Shown here: in pieces, positions 54,986 to 63,572 of the stretch
How the letters are laid out: each line of letters begins with the position of its first letter
Numbering within the stretch: the stretch's first letter is position 1
NCBI RefSeq assembly: GCF_014158035.1
Contig: NZ_JACFXW010000001.1
Location: forward strand, 806,001 to 870,000
From: Rhizobium sp. G21
GTDB lineage: Bacteria > Pseudomonadota > Alphaproteobacteria > Rhizobiales > Rhizobiaceae
Direction of reading: 5' to 3'
Length of the DNA: 64,000 bases
Program-made: the position numbers and the translations under genes
The notes under the pieces: model-generated
What the model saw: the letters and a program-made list of their open reading frames with translations, nothing else
Told to the model about the DNA's origin: nothing
Databases searched by the model: none

Positions 54986-56266
54986 TCAGCCCGTCAGGCG
55001 GGGCATGTTGACGACCTTGAGAAACAGCGCGTTCATGGCGTCGGCGATGCCGCTCGAGGGGCTGACTTCGAAATAGAGACCGTCGCTTGCGCAAGCCCTC
55101 ATATTCGTGGCGATTTCGCTGCGGAACGGCTTGATCCAGGTGTTGTACCAACCGTTGTTGCCGATCTCCAAATAGGTCGTGTAGAGGACTGCGATACGGA
55201 CGCCGTTGGCCTTGATCTTGGTGCAGACCGACGTGTCGATGGGCTGCTGGCACCGCGTGTTTCCACTGAGCTTCTTGAGGCAACCGTTTGCTCGGCTGGC
55301 GTCCTCGACGCCGTCGCTGACCAGGAACAGCACCTTCTGCCGGTCCGCTGAATTCAGTCCTTGGCCGCCCGTTCCCATCGTCGCTTTCAGCGACGTCAAA
55401 TTGGTCAAGAGATCGGTCTGCTGATCGTTGTTGTAGTTCTGATGAGGGATGCTCATGATGTCGACCGTGCCGGCGGCCGTCTTGATCGTATCGAGATTGG
55501 ACGACATCGCGGCGACTTCGGTGAGCACGGCGTTGGTCGCGGCGGCCCCCATCGTGTAGAGCGCCATGCGGTACTGGTCGTTATAGCGACGGGTGGATTT
55601 GGCCGTACTGATCATCGATTGCGTCGCCGACGCCACCAATTGAATGCGAAGGGTCGCGCCGATCGTCTTGGCGAGCGCATAGGCGTCGTTGGTGCTTCCC
55701 TCGATATGGCAGGCGAAAGCGCAACCGCCATTGTTGGATTCCAGCAACGCGATGTCGCTGGTCGTCGCGCCCAGACCCATCGAGGGGGAATTGTCGAGCA
55801 TCAGATAGAAGTCGGTATAGGTGACCGGCGAATAGGTTCCGGTGGCGGACCCGGCGATGTCGATCGAATTCCTGCCGACGATCTTCAAAAAGGTCGTCGG
55901 CACGCTGGCGTGAAACTCGACGCGAGACGTGAAGGTGGTGCTGTTTCTCTCGATGTCAAAATTGAAATCGGTCAGATAGGCCAGCGTCTTGGCGTCTGTG
56001 TTGGTCCTGAACCACTGTTGCGCGTCCGCTTCCGCCTCGGCGATCGCGCCGGTGCTGCCGTTGGTCAGCGCGGCGAGAACCCCGACGGATTGTTCCGCGA
56101 TCGCCCCGACCGCAGCGGAATCGGCCGCTTGCTGCAGTTTCTGGCGGGCGTCCAAGGCGGACATGTAGTCGAGAGCCGAACCGATCGACATACAGAGCAC
56201 AACAATCAGCAACGCCGCCATCATGGCGAAATTTCCCGAGCGATCTTTCATCAGCGACTTTAACAT
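54986..56266 (-). CDS. TadG-like pilus-associated protein with VWA-type domain
   Basis: A 426-residue protein with one N-terminal membrane helix (NFAMMAALLIVVLCMSIGSALDY, about residues 12-35) of the TadE/TadG type and an outside VWA-like domain with DFYLMLDNSPSMGLG, a MIDAS-like DNSPS where Ser-x-Ser ligands are spaced normally. C-terminal VLFLVSDGVEDASR fits the domain. It is likely a Flp/Tad pilus minor protein or a lone surface adhesin, but no other tad gene is in the window. Confidence 0.85.
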   Translation of the reverse strand: MLKSLMKDRSGNFAMMAALLIVVLCMSIGSALDYMSALDARQKLQQAADSAAVGAIAEQSVGVLAALTNGSTGAIAEAEADAQQWFRTNTDAKTLAYLTDFNFDIERNSTTFTSRVEFHASVPTTFLKIVGRNSIDIAGSATGTYSPVTYTDFYLMLDNSPSMGLGATTSDIALLESNNGGCAFACHIEGSTNDAYALAKTIGATLRIQLVASATQSMISTAKSTRRYNDQYRMALYTMGAAATNAVLTEVAAMSSNLDTIKTAAGTVDIMSIPHQNYNNDQQTDLLTNLTSLKATMGTGGQGLNSADRQKVLFLVSDGVEDASRANGCLKKLSGNTRCQQPIDTSVCTKIKANGVRIAVLYTTYLEIGNNGWYNTWIKPFRSEIATNMRACASDGLYFEVSPSSGIADAMNALFLKVVNMPRLTG

Positions 56267-56490
56267 GGCGCCCCGCCTTTGGTTGGAACGCCATCAATAA
56301 TTCGAAGCTGCTAATGTCAGGATAACTGGATTAGTTAATCGAAACCGACGAGACAACGTAAAACGCCTCGCCTTCCCGTCGCACCGGGACGCCAAGAAAC
56401 GGTTCATAGCCCAGCGGCGCATCGGCTAGGCTCTTGACCCCCGCGCCGCTTCCAGACAAAGCTCACGCGGTGTTTTCAGGAGATCGCTTC

Positions 56491-56943
56491 ATGTCCGCCG
56501 CCCGGATCGCCTTGGCTCTTTCGCTCGCTCTCTCCGCCGTTTCGGCGCAGCCCGCCTTCTCGTTCGAGTTCCTGAGAATGCCGGCGCCGCAATGCGATTC
56601 CGCCAAGGTGCTGGCCTCGCTGAAAGAGCGCGTCGACGGTCGTTTCCGTTCGGTGAACAAGACCAAGCTCTATATAAAGAAAGTCGTCGATGCGCGGACG
56701 ACCTATGAGCGACCCAAGGACGAGTTGCACAGGGTCGGCCGCAAATTCTGCCACGGCGTGGCGTTGATGGGCGGAGCCGGCTCGAAATACGAAAAACGCG
56801 ACATCTGGTACACGCTGTCGACGCCGCAGGATCTCGCCGGCATTCCCGGCGTCGCCAGGATCGATTTCTGCATTTCCGGGCTCGACGTCTGGCGGATCTA
56901 CGGCAAGGATTGCTCGACGCTCCGCACCACCATCGGCTGGTGA
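56491..56943 (+). CDS. Secreted protein with four cysteines
   Basis: A 150-residue precursor with signal peptide (MSAARIALALSLALSAVSA, cleavage near AFS-FEF). The mature protein has Cys at the start (PQCDSA), middle (KFCHGV) and end (DFCISG, KDCSTL), suggesting two disulfides. No known family. Its stop is five bases before the RNase T2 start, so they are one operon. Confidence 0.8.
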   Translation: MSAARIALALSLALSAVSAQPAFSFEFLRMPAPQCDSAKVLASLKERVDGRFRSVNKTKLYIKKVVDARTTYERPKDELHRVGRKFCHGVALMGGAGSKYEKRDIWYTLSTPQDLAGIPGVARIDFCISGLDVWRIYGKDCSTLRTTIGW

Positions 56944-56948
56944 CGGCC

Positions 56949-57587
56949 ATGCGCGCCGCAGTTCGTCTGCTGGTCGCACTCACGGCGTCGATCGCCGGCT
57001 TTTCGGGGTCGGCGGCAAAGGCCGAGTCCTTCGATTTCTACGTCCTGTCGCTGTCGTGGTCGCCGAGCTGGTGCGCGGCAAATCCGGGTCGCGCCGACGA
57101 TGCGCAATGCGAAGAAAAGCGACGATTCATCGTTCATGGCCTCTGGCCGCAGAACGAGCGCGGCTGGCCGCAATTCTGCAAGAGCGACGAGCCAGAGCGC
57201 GTTCCGTCGGCGATGATGCGCGAGATCGGCGACGTCATGCCGTCGATCGGGCTTGCAGGTCATCAATGGCGCAAGCACGGCGCTTGCTCTGGGCTGAGCC
57301 AACAGCGCTATTTCCGCCTCCTCGAAGACGCCTATCGGCGGATCAAGCTGCCCGCCGTGATGTTCGACGGAAAGATAGATCGTCGGATCGGCGTAGACGA
57401 GATCGAAGCCTTGATGACCAGGGCGAATCCCGGACTGCCGCGAGACGGCGTCGCGGTTTCCTGCAGCGACGGCAGACTCGAAGAGATACGGATCTGCCTG
57501 ACGAAATCGCTCGGGTTCCGGTCATGCGAGGAAGTCGATCGCCAATCCTGCCGCGCCAAAAGCGTCGTTATCCCCTCCGCACAATGA
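56949..57587 (+). CDS. Ribonuclease T2 family protein
   Basis: A 212-residue secreted RNase. After a signal peptide (ending SAAKA-ESF) it has both T2 catalytic signatures, FIVHGLWPQ and HQWRKHGACSG, with active-site His, Glu/Lys and His. It should cut RNA in the periplasm to cyclic-phosphate nucleotides. It shares the operon with a Cys-rich secreted protein upstream and a GST gene ten bases downstream. Confidence 0.93.
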   Translation: MRAAVRLLVALTASIAGFSGSAAKAESFDFYVLSLSWSPSWCAANPGRADDAQCEEKRRFIVHGLWPQNERGWPQFCKSDEPERVPSAMMREIGDVMPSIGLAGHQWRKHGACSGLSQQRYFRLLEDAYRRIKLPAVMFDGKIDRRIGVDEIEALMTRANPGLPRDGVAVSCSDGRLEEIRICLTKSLGFRSCEEVDRQSCRAKSVVIPSAQ

Positions 57588-57597
57588 AAGTCGCGCC

Positions 57598-58193
57598 ATG
57601 AAGCTGCTCTACTCGTCGACATCGCCTTTTTCCGCGAAATGCCGCATGGCGTCGCGCTATCTCGGTCTCGACGTCGAGTTCGTGGCCGTCAAGACCGACG
57701 AAGAGCCGGCGCTGCTGGTCGACAACAACCCGCTCGGCAAGATACCTTGTCTCGTACGGGATGACGCGCCGCCGGTGTTCGACAGCGGCGCCATCATGCA
57801 GTTCTTCAATCGAGACGCGAAGGGCAAGCTCTATCCGCGCAATCCGACACGGCGCACGGAGGCCGAAGTTCTGGAATCGTTATGCGACGGCGTCACGGAT
57901 TGCCTGATCGCCATCATCTACGAGCGTCGGTTCCGCCCAGAAGACAAGCAGCACCAGCCTTGGATAGACAGGCAATGGGTGAAGGTAGAACGGGCGCTCG
58001 ACCATCTCAACGCCAATCTTCCCAAAACGGGCAAGAGCCTGCATGGCGGCCATTTCGCGCTGGCGGCGCTGCTCGGCTATCTCGATCTGCGCTTCGCCGG
58101 ACAATGGGAAAAGGGGCGCGGCAAGCTGAAGGCCTGGCGAAAAAGTTCGAGCGCGTCTTCGCTGATTACGACGCGCTCAAACCGCAGGCCTGA
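57598..58193 (+). CDS. Glutathione S-transferase family protein, frameshifted at the 3' end
   Basis: A 198-residue GST after repair. The N-terminal thioredoxin fold has LLYSSTSPFSAKCRMASRYL and the conserved cis-Pro motif NPLGKIPCLVRD with DSGAIMQFF. The C-terminal helical domain contains WIDRQWVKVERALDHL and LAALLGYLDLRFAG. A G is missing at 58136-58137; restoring it gives AKKFERVFADYDALKPQA, a normal GST end. Substrate is unknown. Confidence 0.87.
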
Positions 58194-58215
58194 TATAGGC
58201 CCGTCATAATTCATT

Positions 58216-58527
58216 TCAGGGGGTAACGCCGCGTTGCGGCTCCACGTCGCCGGGCGCAGGCGTCGCGTCGATCGCATCCTGAGCGGGAGGCTCGGTGTTG
58301 CTGTCGGCGCCGACTGCAGGCGGGTCCGGCTGTTCGGGAGCGATCGAGAAGCCATAGATCTCCGCGGCTCCCCAGGCCAACATCGCCAGTATCAGGCCAG
58401 CCACGAGAACCCAAAGCACCGGCACGCCCTTGGAACCCTGCCGAGCTTCGGTGGCATTGCGTTCGACCGTGCGATCGACGATCGGCGCATCCTTCACTTT
58501 TCCATCCGTATCGATGTATCTGGACAT
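58216..58527 (-). CDS. Small single-helix membrane protein
   Basis: A 103-residue protein with a polar N terminus, one helix (VPVLWVLVAGLILAMLAWGAAE, about residues 36-58) and an outside Pro/Ala/Asp-rich tail. GGGAGGATC precedes the ATG at 58527. It is 26 bp after the 58554-58916 gene on the same strand, probably co-transcribed. Family unknown. Confidence 0.7.
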   Translation of the reverse strand: MSRYIDTDGKVKDAPIVDRTVERNATEARQGSKGVPVLWVLVAGLILAMLAWGAAEIYGFSIAPEQPDPPAVGADSNTEPPAQDAIDATPAPGDVEPQRGVTP

Positions 58528-58553
58528 GTGGGATCCTCCCGGATGTGGCGACG

Positions 58554-58916
58554 TCAGGCGACGCCGGGTTTCATTGAAGCGACGAATTCCGGATAGGCGC
58601 TCAAAAACTGGTCTTCCGAGCCGCTGAATCCTTCCTCGCACGTAAGCCGCACCGCGATATTGTCGCCGACATCGAGCGCGCCGTCGAAAAACATAGCCGC
58701 CTCACTGCCGTTCTGGCGGATCAGATCGACGGATTTGACGAAGCCGTTGTCGAGCAGCCAATCGCGCGACGCCATCACGCTGACGAGAATCTTGTAGTCG
58801 TCGCCGTCGCTGCGGATCGCCCGCACTTGATAGGCGGCCGGCGCTTCCTGGCTGTCTAGGCGGATACGCCCCTGCCCGTCGGCCTCGCCGAGATGGTCTT
58901 CGCTGTCTTCGGCCAT
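58554..58916 (-). CDS. DUF1488-like small protein of unknown function
   Basis: A 120-residue soluble acidic protein (MAEDSEDHLGEADGQG ... SEDQFLSAYPEFVASM). A GTG seven codons upstream is an alternative start. No catalytic motif or certain family is recognised; it is paired with the 103-residue membrane protein and is probably its partner. Confidence 0.6.
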   Translation of the reverse strand: MAEDSEDHLGEADGQGRIRLDSQEAPAAYQVRAIRSDGDDYKILVSVMASRDWLLDNGFVKSVDLIRQNGSEAAMFFDGALDVGDNIAVRLTCEEGFSGSEDQFLSAYPEFVASMKPGVA

Positions 58917-59008
58917 ATCCTCGTCCTCGGTGATCACGGCCGCATGGACGCGGCCTTCGAGAATTCAACGGCGCACCGAGGTGATGGTTCCACCGGCGCC
59001 GAAACGCG

Positions 59009-59037
59009 CAAAACCCCGCCGCTCGTCGCGACGGGGT
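59009..59037 (-). terminator. Rho-independent terminator of the outer-membrane protein gene
   Basis: A 10-bp stem with one G-T pair (59013-59022 with 59028-59037) and a 5-base loop is followed on the minus strand by TTTTGC. It lies 37 bp after the stop of the beta-barrel gene. Confidence 0.8.
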
Positions 59038-59073
59038 CTTTTCGGTGGATTGATCCGGTTATGGATCGCTGGA

Positions 59074-59709
59074 TCAGAAGCGCATGCCGAGGCCGACGGA
59101 GACCTGATGCTCCTTGAAGCCGCGATCGCGCGCGCCGCTGTCGAGGTCGAAGGTCTGGGTCTGGTAGTTGGTGAAGCGGTATTCGGTCCGCGCCGTGATC
59201 TGGTCGGTGATCTTGGCTTCGACGCCGGCGCCGATGGTCGCGCCGAACAGCGTCTTGGAGTCTTCCGAGGTGCCGTCTTCGGCCTTGACATTGGTAGCGG
59301 CCAGACCAGCGGCGCCGTACACCAGAGCAGGCTGCAGGTCGTAGCCCACGCGGCCACGGATCGCGCCGTTCAGGCGCTGGGTGGTTTCGACGCCATTCTT
59401 GTTGCCATCGACGCCGGAATAGTTGACGTCGGCTTCGCCGCCGTAAACGATCTGGCCCTGCTGCATGTTGTAGCCGCCATAGAGGCCGCCGCCGAGACCG
59501 TTGGTGTCGTAGCCGCCGGGAGCGGTCTTCGCCCATTGCTGGGTCACGCGACCGCCGACATAGGCGCCGTCCCAGCCGCCGACCGGAGCCATTGCGTCCT
59601 GGGCTTCCGGCGCGATCGGAACTTCGTCGATGGCGTCGGCCGCCTGGGCGGCGGTGAGAGCGGACAGCATCATGGTGGAAGCTGCGAGCGTCACGAACAG
59701 ATTGCGCAT
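59074..59709 (-). CDS. Outer-membrane beta-barrel protein (Omp25/opacity-porin type)
   Basis: A 211-residue outer-membrane protein. The signal peptide MRNLFVTLAASTMMLSALTA ends near AQA-ADA; the mature protein begins with an acidic segment, then GGWDGAYVGGRVTQQW and alternating hydrophobic strands (GGGLYGGYNMQQGQIVYGGE, GAIRGRVGYDLQPALVYGAA), ending with the aromatic QVSVGLGMRF needed for barrel assembly. AAGGAG precedes the ATG at 59709. This is a typical abundant rhizobial porin-like protein. Confidence 0.88.
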   Translation of the reverse strand: MRNLFVTLAASTMMLSALTAAQAADAIDEVPIAPEAQDAMAPVGGWDGAYVGGRVTQQWAKTAPGGYDTNGLGGGLYGGYNMQQGQIVYGGEADVNYSGVDGNKNGVETTQRLNGAIRGRVGYDLQPALVYGAAGLAATNVKAEDGTSEDSKTLFGATIGAGVEAKITDQITARTEYRFTNYQTQTFDLDSGARDRGFKEHQVSVGLGMRF

Positions 59710-60054
59710 TTTCTTCTCCTTACATCCGACGTGCTGGGTCGCGCCCAGCGTCGCTATTGAATTTCGACATGACCCAAAAGGATCCAAAGCTCTGATGCAC
59801 CCTTAATGAAGCGTTTCTCATTACCAACCGGTTAATCAAAAGAGGCAATGTTGTGACATTTTTCGGCATCCAGGCCTCAATTCATGTCGCCTGCAAATTT
59901 ATTCGTTCATTTACCAAGCTTATACTTTAAAATTTTTCGAACTTATTTTTGATTATCATGGTAAACAAAAGCTTTAATCTGAAATTTGCACATGCGCGTA
60001 TCATGCCTATATCTTGCGGCGACAAGTCCGCGGGCGATTCAGAAGGCGCATCAG
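59710..60054. other. Divergent intergenic region, omp gene / SDR gene
   Basis: A 345-bp gap, A+T-richer than its surroundings, with AACCGGTT palindrome near 59825 and long T/A runs around 59900-59960. It must hold both promoters. I see no RNA gene or convincing small ORF. Confidence 0.5.
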
Positions 60055-60821
60055 TTGAATATATCTTCCATCAAAACTGCGTTGGTCACCGGCGGATCAA
60101 CGCGAATCGGCGCAGCGATTGTGAAGGATCTTGCCGAGCACGGTTTCGCCGTAGCCATCCACGCCAACGGCTCCGTGGCGCAGGCGCAGGAACTTTGCAG
60201 CGAGATCCGGTCCCGGGGCGGCAAGGCCGCCGTGGTGCAGGCGGATCTCTGCGACGCCACGGCGCGCGCCGGGATCATCGCGGCGGCGGTCGAGGCGCTG
60301 GGGTCTATCGGTCTCGTGATCAACAACGCCTCGATCTTCGAGGACGATTCCATCGAGAGCTTCGACGAGGCGGTGTTCGAACGGCATTTCGCCGTGCATG
60401 TGAAGGCGCCGGCCGCCCTCATCCGTGATTTCGCAGCGCAATTGCCCGAGCATGCGCAGGGGCTGGTCGTGAACATGGTCGATCAACGGGTCTGGGCGCT
60501 CAATCCGCGATTCTTCACCTATACGCTGTCCAAGGCCGCGCTCTGGACTGCAACGCAGACCCTGGCTCAGGCGCTCGCGCCGAAAATCCGGTCAATGCGA
60601 TCGGTCCCGGCCCGACGCTGAAGAACGAGCGGCAGAGCGACGCGGACTTCGCAGCGCAGGTGGAGGGACTGATCCTGAAAGCCGGTCCCGCGCTTCCGGA
60701 ATTCGGCCGCACCATTCGTTTTCTCTTTGACACGCCGTCGATCACGGGCCAGATGATCGCTTTGGACGGCGGGCAACATCTTGCCTGGCAAACCCCGGAT
60801 GTCGCGGAGATCAAGGAATGA
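60055..60821 (+). CDS. SDR-family oxidoreductase (pteridine-reductase-like), frameshifted
   Basis: A short-chain dehydrogenase of about 255 residues after repair. The N-terminal [19 protein letters not shown] and [10 protein letters not shown] place it near FolM/pteridine reductase, and the catalytic Tyr-x-x-x-Lys is YTLSK. A G is missing at 60590-60591; with it, [19 protein letters not shown] and [23 protein letters not shown] follow. A TTG at 60055 after GAAGG is a possible start; upstream ATGs (59986) add unlike residues. The stop overlaps the uvrC start in ATGA. Confidence 0.85.
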
Positions 60822-62848
60822 CGGCAATGACGCCGAAGGATGGCGGCGTTCTCTATGACGAAAATCTGACGGAAGACGAGTTCGACGAGACCGACGACGC
60901 CGAGATCGTCGCCGTCAAGGGTCCCGATATCGCCTGGCGCGAAACGCCGCTGCCGGAAACCGGGCTGACGGGCATGGAGCTGATCGGGGAATTCGTCAAG
61001 CAACTCCCCAACAGTCCCGGCGTCTACCGCATGCTCAACGCCGAAAACGAGGTGTTGTATGTCGGCAAGGCGCGGTCGCTGAAAAAGCGCGTCGGCAATT
61101 ACGCCCAGGGCCGGGTGCATTCCAACCGTACGGCGCGGATGGTGCGCGAAACCGCCAATATGGAATTCGTCATCACCCGGACGGAAACCGAGGCGCTGCT
61201 GCTCGAAGCCAATCTGATCAAGCGGCTGCGCCCGCGCTTCAACGTGCTGCTGCGCGACGACAAGTCCTTTCCCTATATCCTGATCACCGGCGGCCATCGC
61301 GCTCCGGCGATCTACAAGCATCGCGGCGCGCGCGTGCGCAAAGGCGATTACTTCGGCCCCTTCGCCTCGGCCACCGCCGTGGGCCGGACGATCAATTCGC
61401 TGCAGCGCGCCTTCCTGCTGCGCACCTGCACCGATTCGGTGTTCGAGAGCCGTACGCGGCCCTGCCTTCTCTACCAGATCAAGCGCTGTTCGGGCCCCTG
61501 CACCCATGAGGTCTCGGATCAGGACTATGACGAACTGGTGCGAGAGGCGCGCGACTTCCTGTCCGGCAAGAGCCAGAACGTGAAGGCGGAGATCGCCGGC
61601 CAGATGAATCAGGCCGCCGAAGATCTGGATTACGAGCGCGCCGCCGTCTATCGCGACCGTTTGGCGGCGCTGTCGCATGTGCAGAGCCATCAGGGCATCA
61701 ATCTCGCCAGCGTCGAGGAAGCCGACGTCTTCGCCATCCATCACGACGGCGGGCTCTCCTGCATTCAGGTGTTCTTCTATCGCACCGGCCAAAACTGGGG
61801 CAACCGGGCCTATTTCCCGAAGGCTGACCCGTCGCTGACGTCGGCGGAGGTGCTGAACGCGTTTCTGGCGCAGTTCTACGACGACAAGCCCTGCCCTCGG
61901 CAGATTCTCCTCTCGGAAACGATCGAGGAAATGGAATTGTTGTCGGACGCGCTGACCGAGCGGGCCGGCTTCCGCGTCGCAATTCACGCGCCGCAGCGCG
62001 GCGAAAAGCGCGAGGTGGTGGACCACGCGCTCAACAATGCGCGCGAGGCGCATGGCCGAAAGATCGCCGAGACGTCGTCGCAGACGCGGCTACTCGCAGG
62101 CATGGCGGAGACCTTCGGCCTTCCCCACCCGCCCCGTCGCATCGAGATTTACGACAACTCCCATATCATGGGGACGAATGCGGTCGGCGGCATGGTGGTG
62201 GCCGGCATGGACGGATTCCTCAAGAACCATTACCGCAAGTTCAACATCAAATCCGAGGACCTGACGCCCGGCGACGACTTCGGCATGATGCGCGAAGTGA
62301 TGACGCGCCGCTTCAGCCGTCTCATCAAGGAGCATGGCAAGCCCGACCGCAGCAAGCCGCCGGAAGAGGACGACGTCGTACCCGCCTGGCCGGACGTCAT
62401 CCTGATCGACGGCGGCCAGGGACAGATGACCGCCGTGCGGGCCATTCTGGCGGAACTCGACATCACCGATTGCGTGACCGCGATCGGCGTCGCCAAGGGC
62501 GCAGATCGCGAAGCCGGTCGCGAGCGATTCTTCCAACAAGGCAAAGCCTCGTTCACCCTGCCGCCGCGCGACCCGGTGCTCTACTTCATTCAGCGCATGC
62601 GCGACGAGGCGCACCGCTTCGCCATCGGCTCACACAGGGCGCGGCGCAAGAAGGAGCTGGTGAAAAATCCGCTCGACGAAGTGGCCGGCATCGGGCCCAC
62701 CCGCAAGCGCGCCCTTCTACAACATTTCGGCACGGCGAAAGCGGTGTCGCGCGCCGGCATACAGGATCTGATGGCGGTGCAGGGCATCTCGGAGGCGGTG
62801 GCGCGATTGATCTATGCGCATTTCCACGACGCCCTGCCGGAAAAATAA
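60818..62848 (+). CDS. uvrC: Excinuclease ABC subunit C
   Basis: UvrC makes both incisions in nucleotide-excision repair. The 676-residue protein has the N-terminal GIY-YIG domain ([21 protein letters not shown]), the Cys-rich cluster [13 protein letters not shown], a UVR motif, the RNase-H-like nuclease core [20 protein letters not shown] and a C-terminal HhH pair ([26 protein letters not shown]). The start overlaps the SDR stop, so both are one operon. Confidence 0.97.
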   Translation: MTAMTPKDGGVLYDENLTEDEFDETDDAEIVAVKGPDIAWRETPLPETGLTGMELIGEFVKQLPNSPGVYRMLNAENEVLYVGKARSLKKRVGNYAQGRVHSNRTARMVRETANMEFVITRTETEALLLEANLIKRLRPRFNVLLRDDKSFPYILITGGHRAPAIYKHRGARVRKGDYFGPFASATAVGRTINSLQRAFLLRTCTDSVFESRTRPCLLYQIKRCSGPCTHEVSDQDYDELVREARDFLSGKSQNVKAEIAGQMNQAAEDLDYERAAVYRDRLAALSHVQSHQGINLASVEEADVFAIHHDGGLSCIQVFFYRTGQNWGNRAYFPKADPSLTSAEVLNAFLAQFYDDKPCPRQILLSETIEEMELLSDALTERAGFRVAIHAPQRGEKREVVDHALNNAREAHGRKIAETSSQTRLLAGMAETFGLPHPPRRIEIYDNSHIMGTNAVGGMVVAGMDGFLKNHYRKFNIKSEDLTPGDDFGMMREVMTRRFSRLIKEHGKPDRSKPPEEDDVVPAWPDVILIDGGQGQMTAVRAILAELDITDCVTAIGVAKGADREAGRERFFQQGKASFTLPPRDPVLYFIQRMRDEAHRFAIGSHRARRKKELVKNPLDEVAGIGPTRKRALLQHFGTAKAVSRAGIQDLMAVQGISEAVARLIYAHFHDALPEK

Positions 62849-62876
62849 CGGTTGCGCGATCTGCCCCTTCATGACA

Positions 62877-62909
62877 AAAGCGCCGCCTTGCTGGGCAAGA
62901 CGGCGCTTT
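62877..62909 (+). terminator. Rho-independent terminator of uvrC
   Basis: A 9-bp outer stem (62877-62885 with 62901-62909) is continued by an inner CTTGC/GCAAG stem around a 3-base loop, with one mismatch. A short T run closes it. It starts 28 bp after the uvrC stop. Confidence 0.7.
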
Positions 62910-63267
62910 CGAATTGGGGGTCGGTCAGCGTAATGGCAGAACGAGGACTCCGCGTATTTTACATCTGACCGACCGGCCCCACGATTCAGGAGATGCGGCG
63001 GACCTGAGCATCATGGGGTAGCTGGTAAGGTTTTGTTTCCCAACCGTTAAAATGAACATGACCGGGAATCGGGCGGAAATCAACGGCCCCTTGCGCATTA
63101 TGCAGTGGAAACAATTCATATTTCACGGGTTTCTAACAAAGAAGCTCAAAATGTGCATTTGTAACAACGCTGAAATATGAGCAACAAGCGAGCAAGCCTT
63201 GCACAAGTTATGGCAGGTAGACTCAGAAATGCTCACTTAAGCGCCATTCCAAACAAACCGCATAGGA

Positions 63268-63319
63268 CCCTGAAATCATTGAAAAATGCCAATTTGTCAT
63301 ATTAAATGAGATTTCAGGG
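63268..63319 (+). repeat. 10-bp inverted repeat with T tract
   Basis: CCCTGAAATC at 63268-63277 and its exact complement at 63310-63319 flank a 32-base A+T-rich loop and are followed by GGTTTTATTG. It could be a terminator of an unrecognised transcript or a protein-binding dyad. Confidence 0.4.
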
Positions 63320-63427
63320 TTTTATTGATTTGTACTGTCCGGCTTCTATCAGCAACCCTAAGGGGCCGAGGATTGAGTCGTTGTCGTCAAGCGGGTTTCT
63401 CGACGGCGGCATTTTCCTCAACAAAGC

Positions 63428-63436
63428 TGTGGATAA
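63428..63436 (-). promoter_or_regulatory. DnaA box (TTATCCACA)
   Basis: A perfect 9-base DnaA box on the minus strand stands alone next to the A+T-rich stretch. One box does not make an origin; it could be a regulatory DnaA site or chance. Confidence 0.35.
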
Positions 63437-63572
63437 CTATGGTCCGATGACCCGGCGGGACTCTTGACCAGGCGTAATTTTCATGAATCGCGCCTGCTTC
63501 GCGGGCAATTCCGCAAAAACATCGGAGACTCACTCGCGAAATTGTTCCGACTCGTCCAAATGCGGCTGGTGA

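Larger units (their letters stand above)
62849..63572. other. Long A+T-rich intergenic region downstream of uvrC
   Basis: A 724-bp gap beginning with the uvrC terminator. From about 63000 to 63340 it is distinctly A+T-rich and contains the inverted repeat at 63268-63319; a DnaA-box sequence is at 63428-63436. A 64-codon minus-strand reading frame at 62925-63119 has no start signal or codon bias. No RNA family is recognised. Confidence 0.6.

Noticed and set aside
62925..63119. 64-codon minus-strand frame after uvrC
   Set aside because: No ribosome-binding site, no codon bias and an improbable Met/Cys-rich N terminus; it also overlaps the terminator region.
62910..63572. Possible chromosomal origin
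   Set aside because: Only one DnaA box and none of the usual origin neighbours (hemE, parAB, dnaA, gidA); kept as an unexplained gap instead.
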